A stretch of DNA of 64,000 nucleotides from Sarcophilus harrisii (GCF_902635505.1 NC_045429.1:137264804-137328803); one strand, 5' to 3'; shown: positions 19,510 through 29,984, counted from the first letter of the stretch. Numbers and translations are program-made. The notes: generated by a model from the letters alone, not told the origin.

Positions 19510-20885
19510 CTGTTAAAGAACTCATATACAGATTGGTTAATATGACAGAAAAGGAAAACAAAAAATTTTGGAGGGACTGTGGGAAAATTAGAATGCTAAT
19601 GTATTGTTGGTGAAGTTGTAAAATAATTCAACCATCCTGGAGAATAATTTGGAACTATGCCCAAAGGGCTATAAATCTATGCATACCCTTTAATACAGAA
19701 ATACTACTATGCGGTCTATATCCCAAAGAGATTTTTTAAAAAGGAAAAGGAAAAGGACCTATTTGTACAAAAATATTTATGGTAGCTCTTTTAGTGGTAA
19801 AGAATTGGAATTTGAGGAGCTGCCATCAATTGGGGAATGGCTGAACAAGTTGTGATATTATCATTGAGAGAAATGATAAGCAGGATGATTTTAGGAAAAC
19901 TTGAAAAGACTTATGTAAACTGATGCAAAGTGAAATAAGCAGAACCAGGAGAACATTGTATACAGTTATAGCAATATAGTATGAAGATCAACTCTAAATG
20001 ACTTAGCTTTTCTCAGAAATACAATGATCTAAGACAAAGCCAAAGAAGAACTCATGATGAAAAATGCTATCCATCTCCAGATTAAAGCATACTATTTTCC
20101 ACTTACATTTGTGTTATGTATGTATTTTTTGTATGTGTTTTCTTTTTTTTATAACTTTTTATTTTCAAAATGAATGCAACATTCACCCTTGCAAAACCTT
20201 GTGATCCAATTTTTTTTCTCCCTCTCTTCCCTCTATCCTCTTTCTTAGACATCAAGTAATTCAATATTTGTTAAATATGGGCAGTTCTTCTACACATATT
20301 TCCACAATTATGCTGCATAAGAAAAATCAGATCAAAAAAGGGAAAAAATAAGAAAGAAAACAAAATAGCAAGCAAACGACAACAACAAAAAAGATGAAAA
20401 TACTGTATTGTGATCCACATTTAGTCCCCACAGGCCTCTCTCTGGGTGCAGATGGCTCTCTCCATTACAAGTCTATTGGAATTGGCCTGAATCACCTCAT
20501 TGTAGAAAAGAGCCACGTCCATCAGAATTGATCATTGCATATTCTTGTTATTGCTGTATATAATGTTCTTGAGGTTCTACTCACCTCACTTAGCATCAAT
20601 TCATGTAAGTCTCTCCAGGCCTCTCTGAAATCATCCTATTGATCTTTTCTTATAGAACAATAATATTCCATAACATTCACATTGGGTATATGTTTTCTTT
20701 TACAACATAACTAATCTAGAAATATTTTATATGATTGCATACATATAACCTATATCAGAATGCTTGCCATCTCAGGAATGGGGTAGGGGAAAGAGGGAGA
20801 GAGAGATTGGAACTCAAAATTAAAAAAAAAAAATGAATGTTTAAAGTTATTTTTACATGTAATTAGGAGGAAATAAAATATCTTA
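19510..20885 (+). mobile_element. L1 3' part, sense, split by another L1
   Basis: 'gatgctaatgtattgttggt' pattern and 'ccatcctggagaataatttg', 'ataccctttaatacagaaat', 'tatcccaaagagatttttta', 'ggggaatggctgaacaagtt', 'taagcaggatgattttagga' are the end of L1 ORF2 and 3' UTR. The 3' tail resumes at 20701 ('cagaatgcttgccatctcag', 'ttggaactcaaaatt', 'acatgtaattaggagg', 'aaataaaatatct'). The interruption is the minus-strand L1 at 20146-20685. Confidence 0.85.
20146..20685 (-). mobile_element. L1 3' part nested in an opposite L1
   Basis: Antisense L1 tail 'ataactttttattttcaaaa', 'cccttgcaaaaccttgtgat', 'gcagatggctctctccatta', 'atcaattcatgtaagtctct'. Flanked by a 15-bp target duplication, 'gtatgtgttttcttt' (20131-20145) and 'gtatatgttttcttt' (20686-20700), one mismatch. 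5'-truncated. Confidence 0.9.
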
Positions 20886-20994
20886 AAAACCTGATTTAAT
20901 AGTTTTATATGTTTCTATTTAATAATATAATTCCTCTTTATTTTTATTGAACTTGTGATTTTATCATAGGCTGTGGCAAGGTTCTCAGTGAGAC

Positions 20995-21165
20995 ACTTCC
21001 TCTAACAATGTAAGTAGACAAATTCTAGTCTTAAGGACTTGCCTGGATCAATGAAAAATTAAGTGACTTGCGTAGGGTCACAATGATAATATATGTGGTA
21101 GAGGATGGATGAATTCATTACCTCATCATTGTGAGTTTTCCTTTTCACTACTGCTAGAGATCATA
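20995..21165 (-). mobile_element. MIR-like SINE trace
   Basis: 'aattaagtgacttgcgtagg' with 'gtcacaatgataatatatgt' is a core-SINE motif, here without clear ends. Orientation is uncertain. Confidence 0.4.
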
Positions 21166-21239
21166 ATCCATTAATACCTTCTTATACTGTATGATTTTTG
21201 ATCTTTCCTTTTCATAAGTTTTTCATTTGGCAGGAGATT

Positions 21240-21360
21240 TCTATTTGGGCTCTCTGTCTTTATTCTGATCCATCCTATATACAGTCGCAAAAGTAATTTT
21301 CCTAAAATGCTGATCAAATCATGTCAACCCACCCCCTATTCAACATATACCAGTTTCTAC
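21240..21360 (+). mobile_element. L2 LINE fragment
   Basis: 'tgatccatcctatatacagt', 'aaaagtaattttcctaaaat' and 'gatcaaatcatgtcaaccc' resemble L2 near the end of its coding part. Confidence 0.5.
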
Positions 21361-21528
21361 CATTGTGACTTGGGGCAAGTAACTGCATATTACCTCAGCT
21401 TCCTTAACTAAAATGGGATAATTATGGCATCTACCACTCAAGCTTGTTGTGAGGATCAAATGAGAATATTGTAAAGTGCTTAGCATAATACTTGGCATAA
21501 AGTAGGTGCTATATAGTTGCCTGCCTAA
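21361..21528 (+). mobile_element. Core-SINE (MIR-like) preceding the pyrimidine tract
   Basis: 'gacttggggcaagtaactgc', 'cttccttaactaaaatggga', 'ttgttgtgaggatcaaatga', 'aatacttggcataaagtagg', 'tgctatatagttgcctgcct'. The microsatellite begins at its tail. Confidence 0.75.
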
Positions 21529-21858
21529 CTTCCTCCCTCCCTCCCTCCCTCCCTCTTTCCCTCCTTCTTTCTTTCTTTCTTTCTTCCCCCTTTCCTTCCT
21601 TCCCTCTTTCCTTCCTTCCTTCCTTCCTTCCTTCCTTCCTTCCTTCCTTCCTTCCTTCCTCCCTTTCTCTCTCTCTTTTCCTTTTTCCTTTTTCCTTTTT
21701 CCTTCTTTCCTTTCCTTTCCTTTCCTTTCCTTTCCTTTTTCCTTTCCTTTTTCCTTTCCTTTTTCCTTTCCTTTTTCCTTTCCTTTTTCCTTTCCCTTCC
21801 CCTTTCCCTTTCCCTTTCCTTTCCCTTTCCCTTTCCCTTTCCCTTTCCTTTCCTTTCC
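21529..21858. repeat. 330-nt uninterrupted pyrimidine tract, several unit types
   Basis: Every base from 21529 to 21858 is C or T on the plus strand. Blocks follow one another: CCCT units, TTTC units, a long CCTT block (about 21595-21660), CT units, then CCTTTTT and CCTTT units, ending in CCCTTT units. Long open frames on both strands are artefacts (Phe-Leu-Pro-Ser and Lys-Glu-Arg-Gly runs). Such mirror-symmetric tracts can form triplex (H-) DNA and change length easily; that is family knowledge, not shown here. Confidence 0.97.
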
Positions 21859-22657
21859 AATATGATTGTTGGAGCCAGATTACGGAGAGTTTGAATACCA
21901 GATCAAGGTGTTAGCTCATAGAAAGTATTCTTAGATTGGCAAGATACTATAAACATGATGTGGTAGGAAAATTAATCTAATGACTGTGTTCAGGTTGTAT
22001 TGGAAATATTTGGGAGACTAAGCAGTTTAAGTATACCAGGTATGAAATGAAGAGTCTTATGCTATTGGAGGAACAAGCATATATAAGAAAAATACTAATG
22101 ATTCAAAAATTTCATTTTTAGAATCCATTTTAGCCTCTTCATCCATTACCTCTAAACAAGAGTTGCATGTCCTTACTTTCACAACTTTCTCTTTTTATTC
22201 TCTCCCAAGATCTGTTAGTGAATCTGCTTGATTATAGAGAGCAGAAACAACTTGGGAGGGGAAATAAGAGGGCAAAATCTTCTTAATCTGCATCATCTAC
22301 CCTTGTATACTTGGAGATAAGTATAATTAAATTTCTCCAGTTCCCACGTTTAAAAACACCTGAATGCCAGAACTTAAAATAGAAGACAGTTTCTCGAGAA
22401 ACAGCATGTGTGTAAAAACATAGCTGAGAGAGAAAACTGACAAAACCTTAGATCAGTGAATTTAATAAAAACTTTGAAAGTTCTCAGATCTTTTCTTTCT
22501 TTTTTTTTTTAAATCTTATTGATAATTATTTCTGTATGCCATGAATATTCCAATACATTCAAAGACTTGTTTTATACAAGTTGCATTTAAATCATGTGTC
22601 TGACAATCTATCTCTTTGTCAACTGTAAGTAAATTATGGGGATACAGCATGATATAA
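21859..22657. other. Unassigned sequence
   Basis: No gene or repeat recognised. A short T-rich run lies at 22500-22511. Confidence 0.4.
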
Positions 22658-22883
22658 TATGGTGATTCTTAAAGTGAGACCTGGGTGCCCATGAGGGTCC
22701 TTGAGAGCCATTTAGATGGTTCCCAAGGTCAAAATTAGTTTTGTAATACTAAGATAGTTTAATTTCTAATAAGATAAATATTGATAGATATAACCCACCT
22801 AAGTCAATGCTTTTTGTGAGAAGTCCTCAATAACTTTAAAAAGTATTAAGAGGTCCTGAAAACCAAAAATTGGAGAACCTCTG
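22658..22883. mobile_element. hAT miniature element fossil
   Basis: 'ggtgattcttaaagtgagac' at the left and 'attggagaacctctg' at the right are worn inverted ends. Inside, 'tgagggtccttgagagccat', 'caaggtcaaaattagttttg' and 'aaaagtattaagaggtcctg' match the same hAT family as 16261-17782. Confidence 0.6.
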
Positions 22884-23185
22884 GTGTAGATGATAGAAGC
22901 AGAAATATCCAGATAAATCACTTAATATTGCAATCCACCTAAAGCTCTAAAATTGTAAATGACTGACATGTAGTCAATCTGCATCAAACATAAATCAGCT
23001 GTATTGGATTAAATGGCTTAGACTTAGATAGCACTTGGTCACCAAGCCTTTCTACATCCATCATATCAAGTAATCTTTTTGTTTTGTTTAGTTCTAACCA
23101 GTCCTGTGGCTTCTTTGGTACAGGAAGCTCTCAGTGTGAAATTCTGCTATCAAGACAGATTATCATATCCCAGGAATTTAAGGTA
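22884..23185. other. Unassigned sequence
   Basis: Nothing recognised. Confidence 0.4.
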
Positions 23186-23189
23186 TTAA

Positions 23190-23440
23190 AAAGTTATCTT
23201 AATCTCTCAGAAGTTAAATGACTCGCCAGGGATCAAACAGCAGGTGTCAGATAAAGAATTTGAACTGAGCCTTCCTGACTCCAGGTCATCTCTCCATCTC
23301 TGTGCAACACTCCCTCTTTTTGAGTAAGCATTAACATCCCCATTTTGAAGATAAGAAAAGTGAGGCTCACAAATTGAATTTACCAATGTCTCCTAGATAG
23401 TAAGCAACAAAGGAGTTTTTAGAGGTAGTGGTTCTACTTA
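23190..23440. mobile_element. Two MIR-like SINE traces
   Basis: 'aagttaaatgactcgccagg', 'agaatttgaactgagccttc' (23205-23290), then 'catccccattttgaagataa' and 'aaaagtgaggctcacaaatt' (23332-23385). Confidence 0.55.
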
Positions 23441-23524
23441 GGAGAACTAACTGATTCTGAAAATAACAAAGGACAGTGGAACAGATGCTGGGAAAAGATA
23501 GCATTTGAGCACAGATAAGTTATA

Positions 23525-24010
23525 CATTTTTTCCTATCCAAAAATAGTCAATTTCACTTTTCAAAAATTTTATTCAGTGCTATAAAGTGCCTTCCAATTT
23601 TCTTCTTTAATAAAACAAACACATGAGAAACAGGTATAAGATTTTTGAATAATTCATAATGCAAGCCTTTGGCTTCCTTCATTTCTTGATTCCAAACTAT
23701 GATTTCCAAAGTAATTTTTGCCATCCTCCCTATGTCAATTTTTGTATATGATCATTGATTTTGGTGTTAAAGTGTAGATTAATTTAGTTTGAAAGATCTT
23801 ATAACTTTCTTCATAGAATTTCTTTACTTCTTCTGTAGTGGCTGACAGTGTTTAATCTGAAGTTATATCCATGGGCATCTCTGGCCTTATGCTCATCAAG
23901 GGGATTGCTGCCAACATCATCAAGTATTCCATGAAATGTAACCACTAGAAACATATTGTTCTCCAGTGTTATTCACAATGCTGAGAACAGTCAGCTGTCT
24001 TTCCATTGAG
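23525..24010 (-). pseudogene. Endonuclease fossil of an RTE-like LINE
   Basis: Minus-strand frames read 'ATTEEVKKFYEESYKIFQTK' (from about 23839 down), then 'REDGKNYFGNH' and 'SRNEGSQRLAL' (about 23670-23730), then 'KKKIGRHF' and 'LDRKKCIT' (about 23530-23610). The order and residues match the C-terminal half of an APE-type endonuclease of RTE-like LINEs (usual: aTeEEvekFYeeL, GREDGE, SRNERGQRL, FFKKKxGRkWTW, NEIDYiL). Several stops and frame changes make it dead. It may belong to the same family as the RT fossil at 9925-10940, though the two are 13 kb apart and need not be one insertion. Confidence 0.7.
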
Positions 24011-24364
24011 CTGTAAAATCTTTATTATCTTCATTTGTAATGAAATTTTCAATACCATGAAGTTGCAGACTAATTATAATATTATTTTATTATTAAAAAC
24101 ATGGTCAAGTTCAGCTCCTCCAATACTATGCCAAATTGTTGATTATTGAACAGAAATTGTGCACCAAGAGTTAAATTAATGTTTGTAGATGAATTGCAAA
24201 GTGATTTTTTTTTTATCACTCTGCCATTCTCAGGGTGGAAAAAATAGTCACATAATACTTGGGGAACATTTTGTATATTAGCCCATTTCATAGATTGCTG
24301 TGGTCAAGAAAAAGTATCATTTAGAGTAGGTATCAGGGCATAATGGATATGTTGAGATATTAGG
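24011..24364. other. Unassigned AT-rich sequence, possibly more of the LINE
   Basis: Adjoins the endonuclease fossil and could be its worn upstream part. No motif could be confirmed. Confidence 0.3.
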
Positions 24365-24368
24365 TATA

Positions 24369-24939
24369 TGTCATGGTCTCGCCACTGAAAGAATTCAAAC
24401 TCAGACAGTCTCCAACACAAGTAAAAACATTTTAATAAGATTTATGCATTTTGTGGGAGGACCAAACTCCCAGAAAGAGTTAGCCACTCAGCAAAGCAAA
24501 ACAAAGATTTTTGTAGAGTAAATGGTGCTGATTATATGACAAGATATGCAAAATTTGAGGTTATAGAACTTTGCTAACATAGGGAAGTCTTAAAGTCTTT
24601 GTGGAACTGTGTATACAGTTACTCAGAAAAGCCCACTTGGGGCACATTAATGTATGGTAGTGATGTTATAACTGGTATAGATTCACCCAAGGACAGCAAA
24701 GAAGGAGGACTGTGCAGATACCATGTTGGGGGAAAAATTTATTGAGGTTTGCAGTCCACTGTCCTGTATCCTCTTGGTGGTAGTCTTTCTTATTGGCTGA
24801 TTTCTGTGTTATATTTTGTGGTATATGCTGACTTGCTCATTGTTCTAGTGAGATCCATGATTAATAGTTTCTGTGGGGCTCAAGATTGGGGGATGATTTG
24901 AGCTGGAGGGGGTTGGGGGCAACAATCAGAATCCCCTCA
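24369..24939 (-). mobile_element. LTR-like retroviral fossil
   Basis: Starts TGTCATGGTCTCGCC on the plus strand, so on the minus strand it ends 'ttctttcagtggcgagacca' then 'tgaca', which is like the R-U5 ends of class I retroviral LTRs. The far end is set at a CA (24938-24939), preceded by G-rich 'ggagggggttgggggcaaca'. No clean target duplication was found, so the far edge is uncertain, and the piece could be two LTR fragments. No internal retroviral region adjoins it. Confidence 0.5.
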
Positions 24940-24944
24940 GCTAG

Positions 24945-25260
24945 AGTGTTGGGCCTGGAAATCAGAAAAATCTGGATTTAAATCCCACCTCAAACACATA
25001 CTGCCTATGTGGCCTTGGTGAGTGATTTAATTTCAATCTCAGTTTCTTCATTTTTACATGATAATAATAAATGTAGCAATACTTGTATTATCATGTAATC
25101 ATATTATTATCATGTAAAACCATATCATGTAATCATATTATTATCATGTAAAAATGAAGAAACTGAGATTGAAATTAAATTTATTTTACATGGTTGTGAG
25201 GATCAAGTAAGAAGATGCATAAGGAGCTTTTGACACTTGAAAGCCTTTTTAAAATGCTAG
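24945..25260 (+). mobile_element. MIR-like SINE carrying an inverted duplication
   Basis: 'ggcctggaaatcagaaaaat', 'atgtggccttggtgagtgat', 'tctcagtttcttcattttta' and, after about 110 extra bases, 'acatggttgtgaggatcaag' follow the SINE in sense. The extra stretch (about 25070-25180) contains a reverse copy of the SINE's own sequence; see the inverted-repeat entry. Confidence 0.75.
25025..25180. repeat. Perfect 45-bp inverted repeat with 66-bp spacer
   Basis: Arms 25025-25069 and 25136-25180 are exact reverse complements over 45 bases. The spacer and right arm also hold a direct repeat: 'tcatgtaatcatattattat' at 25091 and again at about 25125. The left arm is ordinary SINE sequence, so the right arm arose as a local reverse copy. 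A transcript would fold into a long hairpin. Confidence 0.95.
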
Positions 25261-25915
25261 TTATAAGAATAAAACTATCAACATCATCATCATTCAACTA
25301 TCTGTCATTAGGCTTCATTGTACATAGCAAGGCCAGTTGTCAGAGGACAGGTGGGTAGAATGTCACTGAGAGTAGGTGAAACTTTTCTAACTTGTTAAGG
25401 ACTTGCCAGAAAACAATGTTACTTTGGCATAGTCTTCCAAGGACACAGAATCATTTCCACACTTCAGGAAGACAACAGGGCACTTCAGGAAGTTCAACAG
25501 TTTGAACATAAATAAGTATAAAACTAATTCTAAATGCCAAGTGGGTAGTTCAGACAATGACTTCTTTGTGACACTCAACTTTCTTTTAAAAAAATTATTT
25601 AAAATTGTGACAATGATCAATAATCACAAACATTTTATTACATAAAGAACAAGAAAGAATTGTTTAAGAATTTAAGAATTCGTTACATATGGCTTGACTT
25701 ATAAAGATACATATTTATATAAGATTTTTAAATGTAGTAACAAACACAGTTGTTCAATTTATATCTACTTTGGGAGTCCTAATTGTTTTCTTTTGCATCT
25801 GTGATTTCGTTAATATAAGAAACTCCCAGATAAGAGAACTTTTATCAAAAAGGTAGGTCTCTTCTCTGCAATTTATTAGTTCATCTCTCCTATGCCTTAA
25901 AACTCCTAACACTTT
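25261..25915. other. Unassigned AT-rich sequence
   Basis: No gene or repeat. A 77-residue open frame on the minus strand (25387-25620) has no domain. Confidence 0.4.
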
Positions 25916-25985
25916 TCTTCATCCTTATCATGATATCATGGATTTCATCCATATCATTCTTATCATCCTCATCATCCTTACCATA
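25916..25985. repeat. (CAT/ATC)n-rich low-complexity stretch
   Basis: 'cttatcatgatatcatggat', 'cttatcatcctcatcatcct' units. Confidence 0.6.
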
Positions 25986-26439
25986 CCCCAAATTCTTTTT
26001 TTTTTCTCAGTTACTTCCCAGAATTTAACTTATACACAAGTAACACATTCTTCTTTTCTATATCACAGCTACCTAAAGACTGAGACTGTCTCAACATTCA
26101 AATCCTGTTGCTAAACCCCAGCCTTAAATTGCTCTTATCATATACTTCCTTTATTCTTATTCATGTGCTACCAAATGGAGATGAAGAAAAATCACAAAAT
26201 CATTCTTGTTGGGTCCATTACAAATTTGTCACATCATTTTGAGTAGACTTTTTAATGTAGCAGGGACACTCCTTTTATCCCTCTCTAGTTAATGTCCTAT
26301 CTCACCAAAGCATCTCTTCCAAAATTCTTCACACCTCTTCAAATGTGACATGTTTATCTTCACAACATTTTCCACACAGCCACTCCTCCCCACTTATACA
26401 ATCCCTCACCATCCCTCTCCTATTAAAATAATCTTCTGG
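25986..26439. other. Unassigned pyrimidine-rich sequence
   Basis: No family recognised with confidence. The last 100 bases ('cacacagccactcctcccca') may be upstream L2. Confidence 0.35.
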
Positions 26440-26935
26440 CTTCTGATTTCTCCTCGTGCTAATCCATCTTCTACTCAGCTTTCAATGATCTTAAATGAAA
26501 GTCCAGATACCTCTCCATCAGGATAGCTTGCCTCTAAGGGCTCCCTATTACCTCCAGTATCAAAAATAAAATCACTTGTTTGGCATTTAAAGCACTTTAC
26601 AATCTGGTTCCTTCTTGCCTTTCCAAGTTTCTTTCTTTACAGTGCTCCATATATTCTATGATGCAGTGACTTGTTTTTCCTCACACAGGATATTTCACCT
26701 CCCACATTCTTAGTCTTGTACTGGCTGTCCTCCATGTATTAATGGAAAGTACTCCCTCCCTCCCTTCCTCTCTCCTCCTCCTGGCTTCCCTAGATCCCTA
26801 CAAGCCTTAATTGAAATCTCACCTTCTACAGACCTTTCCCAGTCTCCACTCCAAAGATCCTTTTCCCTGAGATTATTTTCCATTCACATTGTTGATACCT
26901 TTAAGATACATAGTTATTTGCATGTAACTGAAGTA
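26440..26935 (+). mobile_element. L2 LINE, 3' coding part and UTR
   Basis: 'aatccatcttctactcagct', 'taagggctccctattacctc', 'ggcatttaaagcactttaca', 'atctggttccttcttgcctt', 'tactggctgtcctccatgta', 'taattgaaatctcaccttct', 'acagacctttcccagtc' follow the L2 consensus in sense. No open frame survives. Confidence 0.8.
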
Positions 26936-27125
26936 ATAATGCAGCCAGAGGGAGACCAGGGAGTCAGTGTACCAAGCAAGATAAATCATTGTCATGGTCT
27001 CAAACATCATATCACCTCAGAGTAAGATGAATATAATCAAGGATCCTTAAGTCAAGAACACTGGGAATGGCATTACTTCCTCGCTGCTATCATCCCAAAC
27101 AACTGGTCTTGTTTCCAACCCCATG
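26936..27125. other. Unassigned sequence
   Basis: Nothing recognised. Confidence 0.4.
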
Positions 27126-27420
27126 GCCATCACTGAGGAAAGGAACAACTGGGAGAAGGCCCTCCTTTCTTCACCAGATCATCTTTCTTGCCTAGCCTTA
27201 ATCACTGAATGGGTGCTGCCTCCATCAAACTGAGACTTGGGAAAGTCTAAAAGGGCCATCTGCATCCAGAGCCACTGCCAGTTATCTTGATCTCTATCTT
27301 GCCACTGGACTCAGATGGCTCTGGAGGAGAGAGTGACTTAGCACAGCTCACTTAAATCCAATTTCCCTGCATGTCATGGTATCACCTCCCTGATGTTAAA
27401 TGACAAACCACCAGTACTGC
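27126..27420 (+). mobile_element. RTE-type LINE 3' end
   Basis: 'ctgaatgggtgctgcctcca', 'aaagggccatctgcatccag', 'ttatcttgatctctatcttg', 'ccactggactcagatggctc', 'tcacttaaatccaatttccc', 'tatcacctccctgatgtta' follow the marsupial RTE 3' UTR in sense, better preserved than at 13901. Confidence 0.8.
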
Positions 27421-27573
27421 CACTGATGAACACATCCAGGAGTGTCAGCATCCTCCAGACTATACAGGTCCTGCTTCTAAGCCCAGCCCCTTCCATCATC
27501 TCAAGAAACATTTATAGACATGGAATCTGGGACCTGCTTCTGCAAGGTCCTCATTTTAGGAAAGAAATTTCTC

Positions 27574-28221
27574 TCTTTTTTTTTTTATTAAAGCTTTTTA
27601 TTTTCAAAACATATACATGGATAATTATTCAACATTGACCCTTGCAAAACATTGTGTTCCAAATTTTCTCCTCCTTTCCCCTACCTTCTCCCCTAGAGAG
27701 ATATATGTCAAACATGTTAAAATATATGTTAAATCCAATATATGTACATATTTATATAATTATCTTGCTGTACAAGAAAAATCAGATTAAAAAAAAGCAA
27801 ATGAGTAAGAAAACAAATTGCAAGCAAACAACAACAAAAAGAGTGAGAATGTTATGTTGTGATCCACACTCTGTCCTCTCTCTGGGTGTAGATGGCTCTC
27901 TTCATCATAAGATCATTGGAACTAGCCTGAATCATCTCATTGTAGGAAAGAGTCATGTTTATCAGAATTAATGATCATATAATCTTGTTGTTGCCATGTC
28001 CAATGATCTGATTATGCTTATTTCATTTAGCATCAGTTCATGTAAGTCTCTCCAGTTCTCTCTGAAATCATACTGCTGATGGTTTCTTATAGAACAATAA
28101 TGTTCCATAACAATCATATAATATAATTTATTCAACCATTCTCCAACTAATGGGCATCCACTCAGTTTCCAGTTTCTTGCCACCACAAAAAGGGATGCCA
28201 CAATGTGGCACATGTGGGTGT
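27574..28221 (-). mobile_element. L1 3' part with perfect target duplication
   Basis: Antisense: 'attaaagctttttattttca', 'cccttgcaaaacattgtgtt', 'acttagcatcagttcatgta' type motif at 28028, 'gaacaataatgttccataac', 'aactaatgggcatccactca', 'gtttccagtttcttgccacc'. Bounded by an identical 15-bp repeat, 'ggaaagaaatttctc' at 27559-27573 and 28222-28236. It is 5'-truncated in the 3' end of ORF2. Confidence 0.95.
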
Positions 28222-28394
28222 GGAAAGAAATTTCTCATCAAAATCCTCAGAATTTTCAAATAGTTGTATACTTACTGTCTTTTTATTTGAAAATAAAGAA
28301 TATGCATTATTGGGACCAATATAGACTATTGGGACCTTACTAGCTGGAGTCTTCCTGTGTGTTTTATGCCCATTAGAATGGGGCTTTTTGAGAG

Positions 28395-28550
28395 GAGGGT
28401 TAACTTTTATTTTCTATGTATATCCCTAGTACTTAGCCAAGGACTTTGCTCATAGAAAGCACTTAATAAATACCCATTCATTCATTTATTCATGTTGTCT
28501 CCTTCATTATATGTGAACTCTTTGAGATAGTGCTTGGTATGGAATAAATA
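28395..28550 (+). mobile_element. L2 LINE 3' end
   Basis: 'ttattttctatgtatatccc', 'tagtacttagccaaggactt', 'tgctcatagaaagcacttaa', 'taaatacccattcattcatt'. A second, shorter L2 trace ('gtgaactctttgagatagtg') follows. Confidence 0.7.
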
Positions 28551-28559
28551 CTTAAAATG

Positions 28560-28695
28560 TTTGTTGTCTGAGGGAGCTGCCAGAAGCATTGAGAAAATAA
28601 GTGATTTGTACAGGGTCACATAGCTATTACACGTCAGAGGCAGGGCTTGAACACAGACATCCAGGCTCTGAAACAAGTTCTATCTACTTTGGCAC
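28560..28695 (-). mobile_element. MIR-like SINE fragment
   Basis: 'ataagtgatttgtacagggt', 'cacatagctattacacgtca', 'gcagggcttgaacacagaca'. Orientation call is weak. Confidence 0.55.
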
Positions 28696-29925
28696 TTTGC
28701 CTTCTTTCATTAATGCTCTCTTTCTTCATATAAATAATTACCAATTAACCCACATTTCCTTTGCAAGTAGATGGTTCTCCTCATAACAAATAATTATAGG
28801 CAAGGAAAATAAATCAACACATAAACCATGTCTGATTTCTTCCAATTCATCACCTTTCATTCAAAAATCAGGAAGTTCGTTTCACTATCAGTCTTTAGAA
28901 TTCTTAGGAATCCACACTTTGAAGGATTCACCCATCCCCCATGACTGGACAGTCTCAGAAATGGCCCTGTGTCTTTTGCAGTATTCTTTTTTTTTTCTGA
29001 TCATTTTTTCTTAACAGATGATGTTAATGATGATTACGAAGGTAATGTTCATTTTCTTCTTGATGCTCTGTTCTGTCTTTGTTAAACACATGTGCCCCTC
29101 AGAACAGAGAGAAGAGGACCTTCCTCCAATTCTCCCCAGCACTCATGCTAATAGCTGTCAGCAGTAATCTGGCTTCTCAATTTCACACTTCTCTACTCTC
29201 CCAGCTCAAGTTAAATTTAGGTGAATCTGTATCCTGAACTAGAACATTTTTGAAAGGTCCTTTTTTGTCCTCTTTGTTTTCAGAGAAAACACTGCCCAGA
29301 ACAAGAATGAGCTCTGAATGGTTTTTCACTGTTAAAATTTCTCACTCCTCTTGCAGACAGAGGAGTAATGGAGGCTTTGATCCGAAATGACATCTCTGAT
29401 TGCCAAGAGTCATTGCATTGCCTGCCGCTGACATGGGGAGGATTTCTGAGTGGGCATTTCCTTTAGTAGTCCTGTACTTTTCCACGAAGTCCAGAACAAA
29501 ACAACTTTGGTCATTTCAGGGATCCTTTCTGATGTTCTCTTTTCCATTGGAAAAAATGCCTTTTTTAACTGACATAAGCTAATGCAAATTATTTTTATTT
29601 TTTCTTATGACTATTCAAGAAGCCAAGAATATCCTCTACTCGTCTGAATGTTTTTGGGTTTTTTCTTGGTTTGTTTTTGAAAGGTGTGCTGGGTGCCAGA
29701 CAATTAAGCGAGTCATGGTAAGTGTTTTATATTATTAAGGCACATGAGAACATCAGGAATTTAATTTATGATAATGACAAAAAGCACTATGAAAGAAAGT
29801 CTTTGTATTGTCACTTTTCTTTGTGCATTTTGGGGGTTTTCTGATTGCTGTTTTTAATAAACAAAACCATCATCAAAATCATTTATGACAGAGGGGGCAC
29901 TATGACAGGATAATAATAATGAAAG
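28696..29925. other. Repeat-poor 1.2-kb stretch; candidate conserved or exonic DNA
   Basis: No repeat is recognised over about 1.2 kb, unusual for this window, and the sequence is complex with several CpGs. Splice-like signals are present: 'ttttttcttaacag' before 29018 with 'gtaatg' after 29041, and 'ggtttgtttttgaaag' before 29684 with 'gtaagt' after 29717. Nothing identifies a gene, and such signals also occur by chance. Confidence 0.35.
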
Positions 29926-29984
29926 TAATGAATTTATATATAAGTAAGTATACACACATATATATATTTATATATGATGAATTT

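Noticed and set aside
21595-21660. CRISPR-like or satellite array
   Set aside because: Units of four bases without spacers; plain microsatellite in a eukaryotic genome.
21506-21865. Open frames of 119 and 111 residues on the two strands
   Set aside because: They follow only from the lack of purines (or pyrimidines) in the tract; the products are runs of a few residues.
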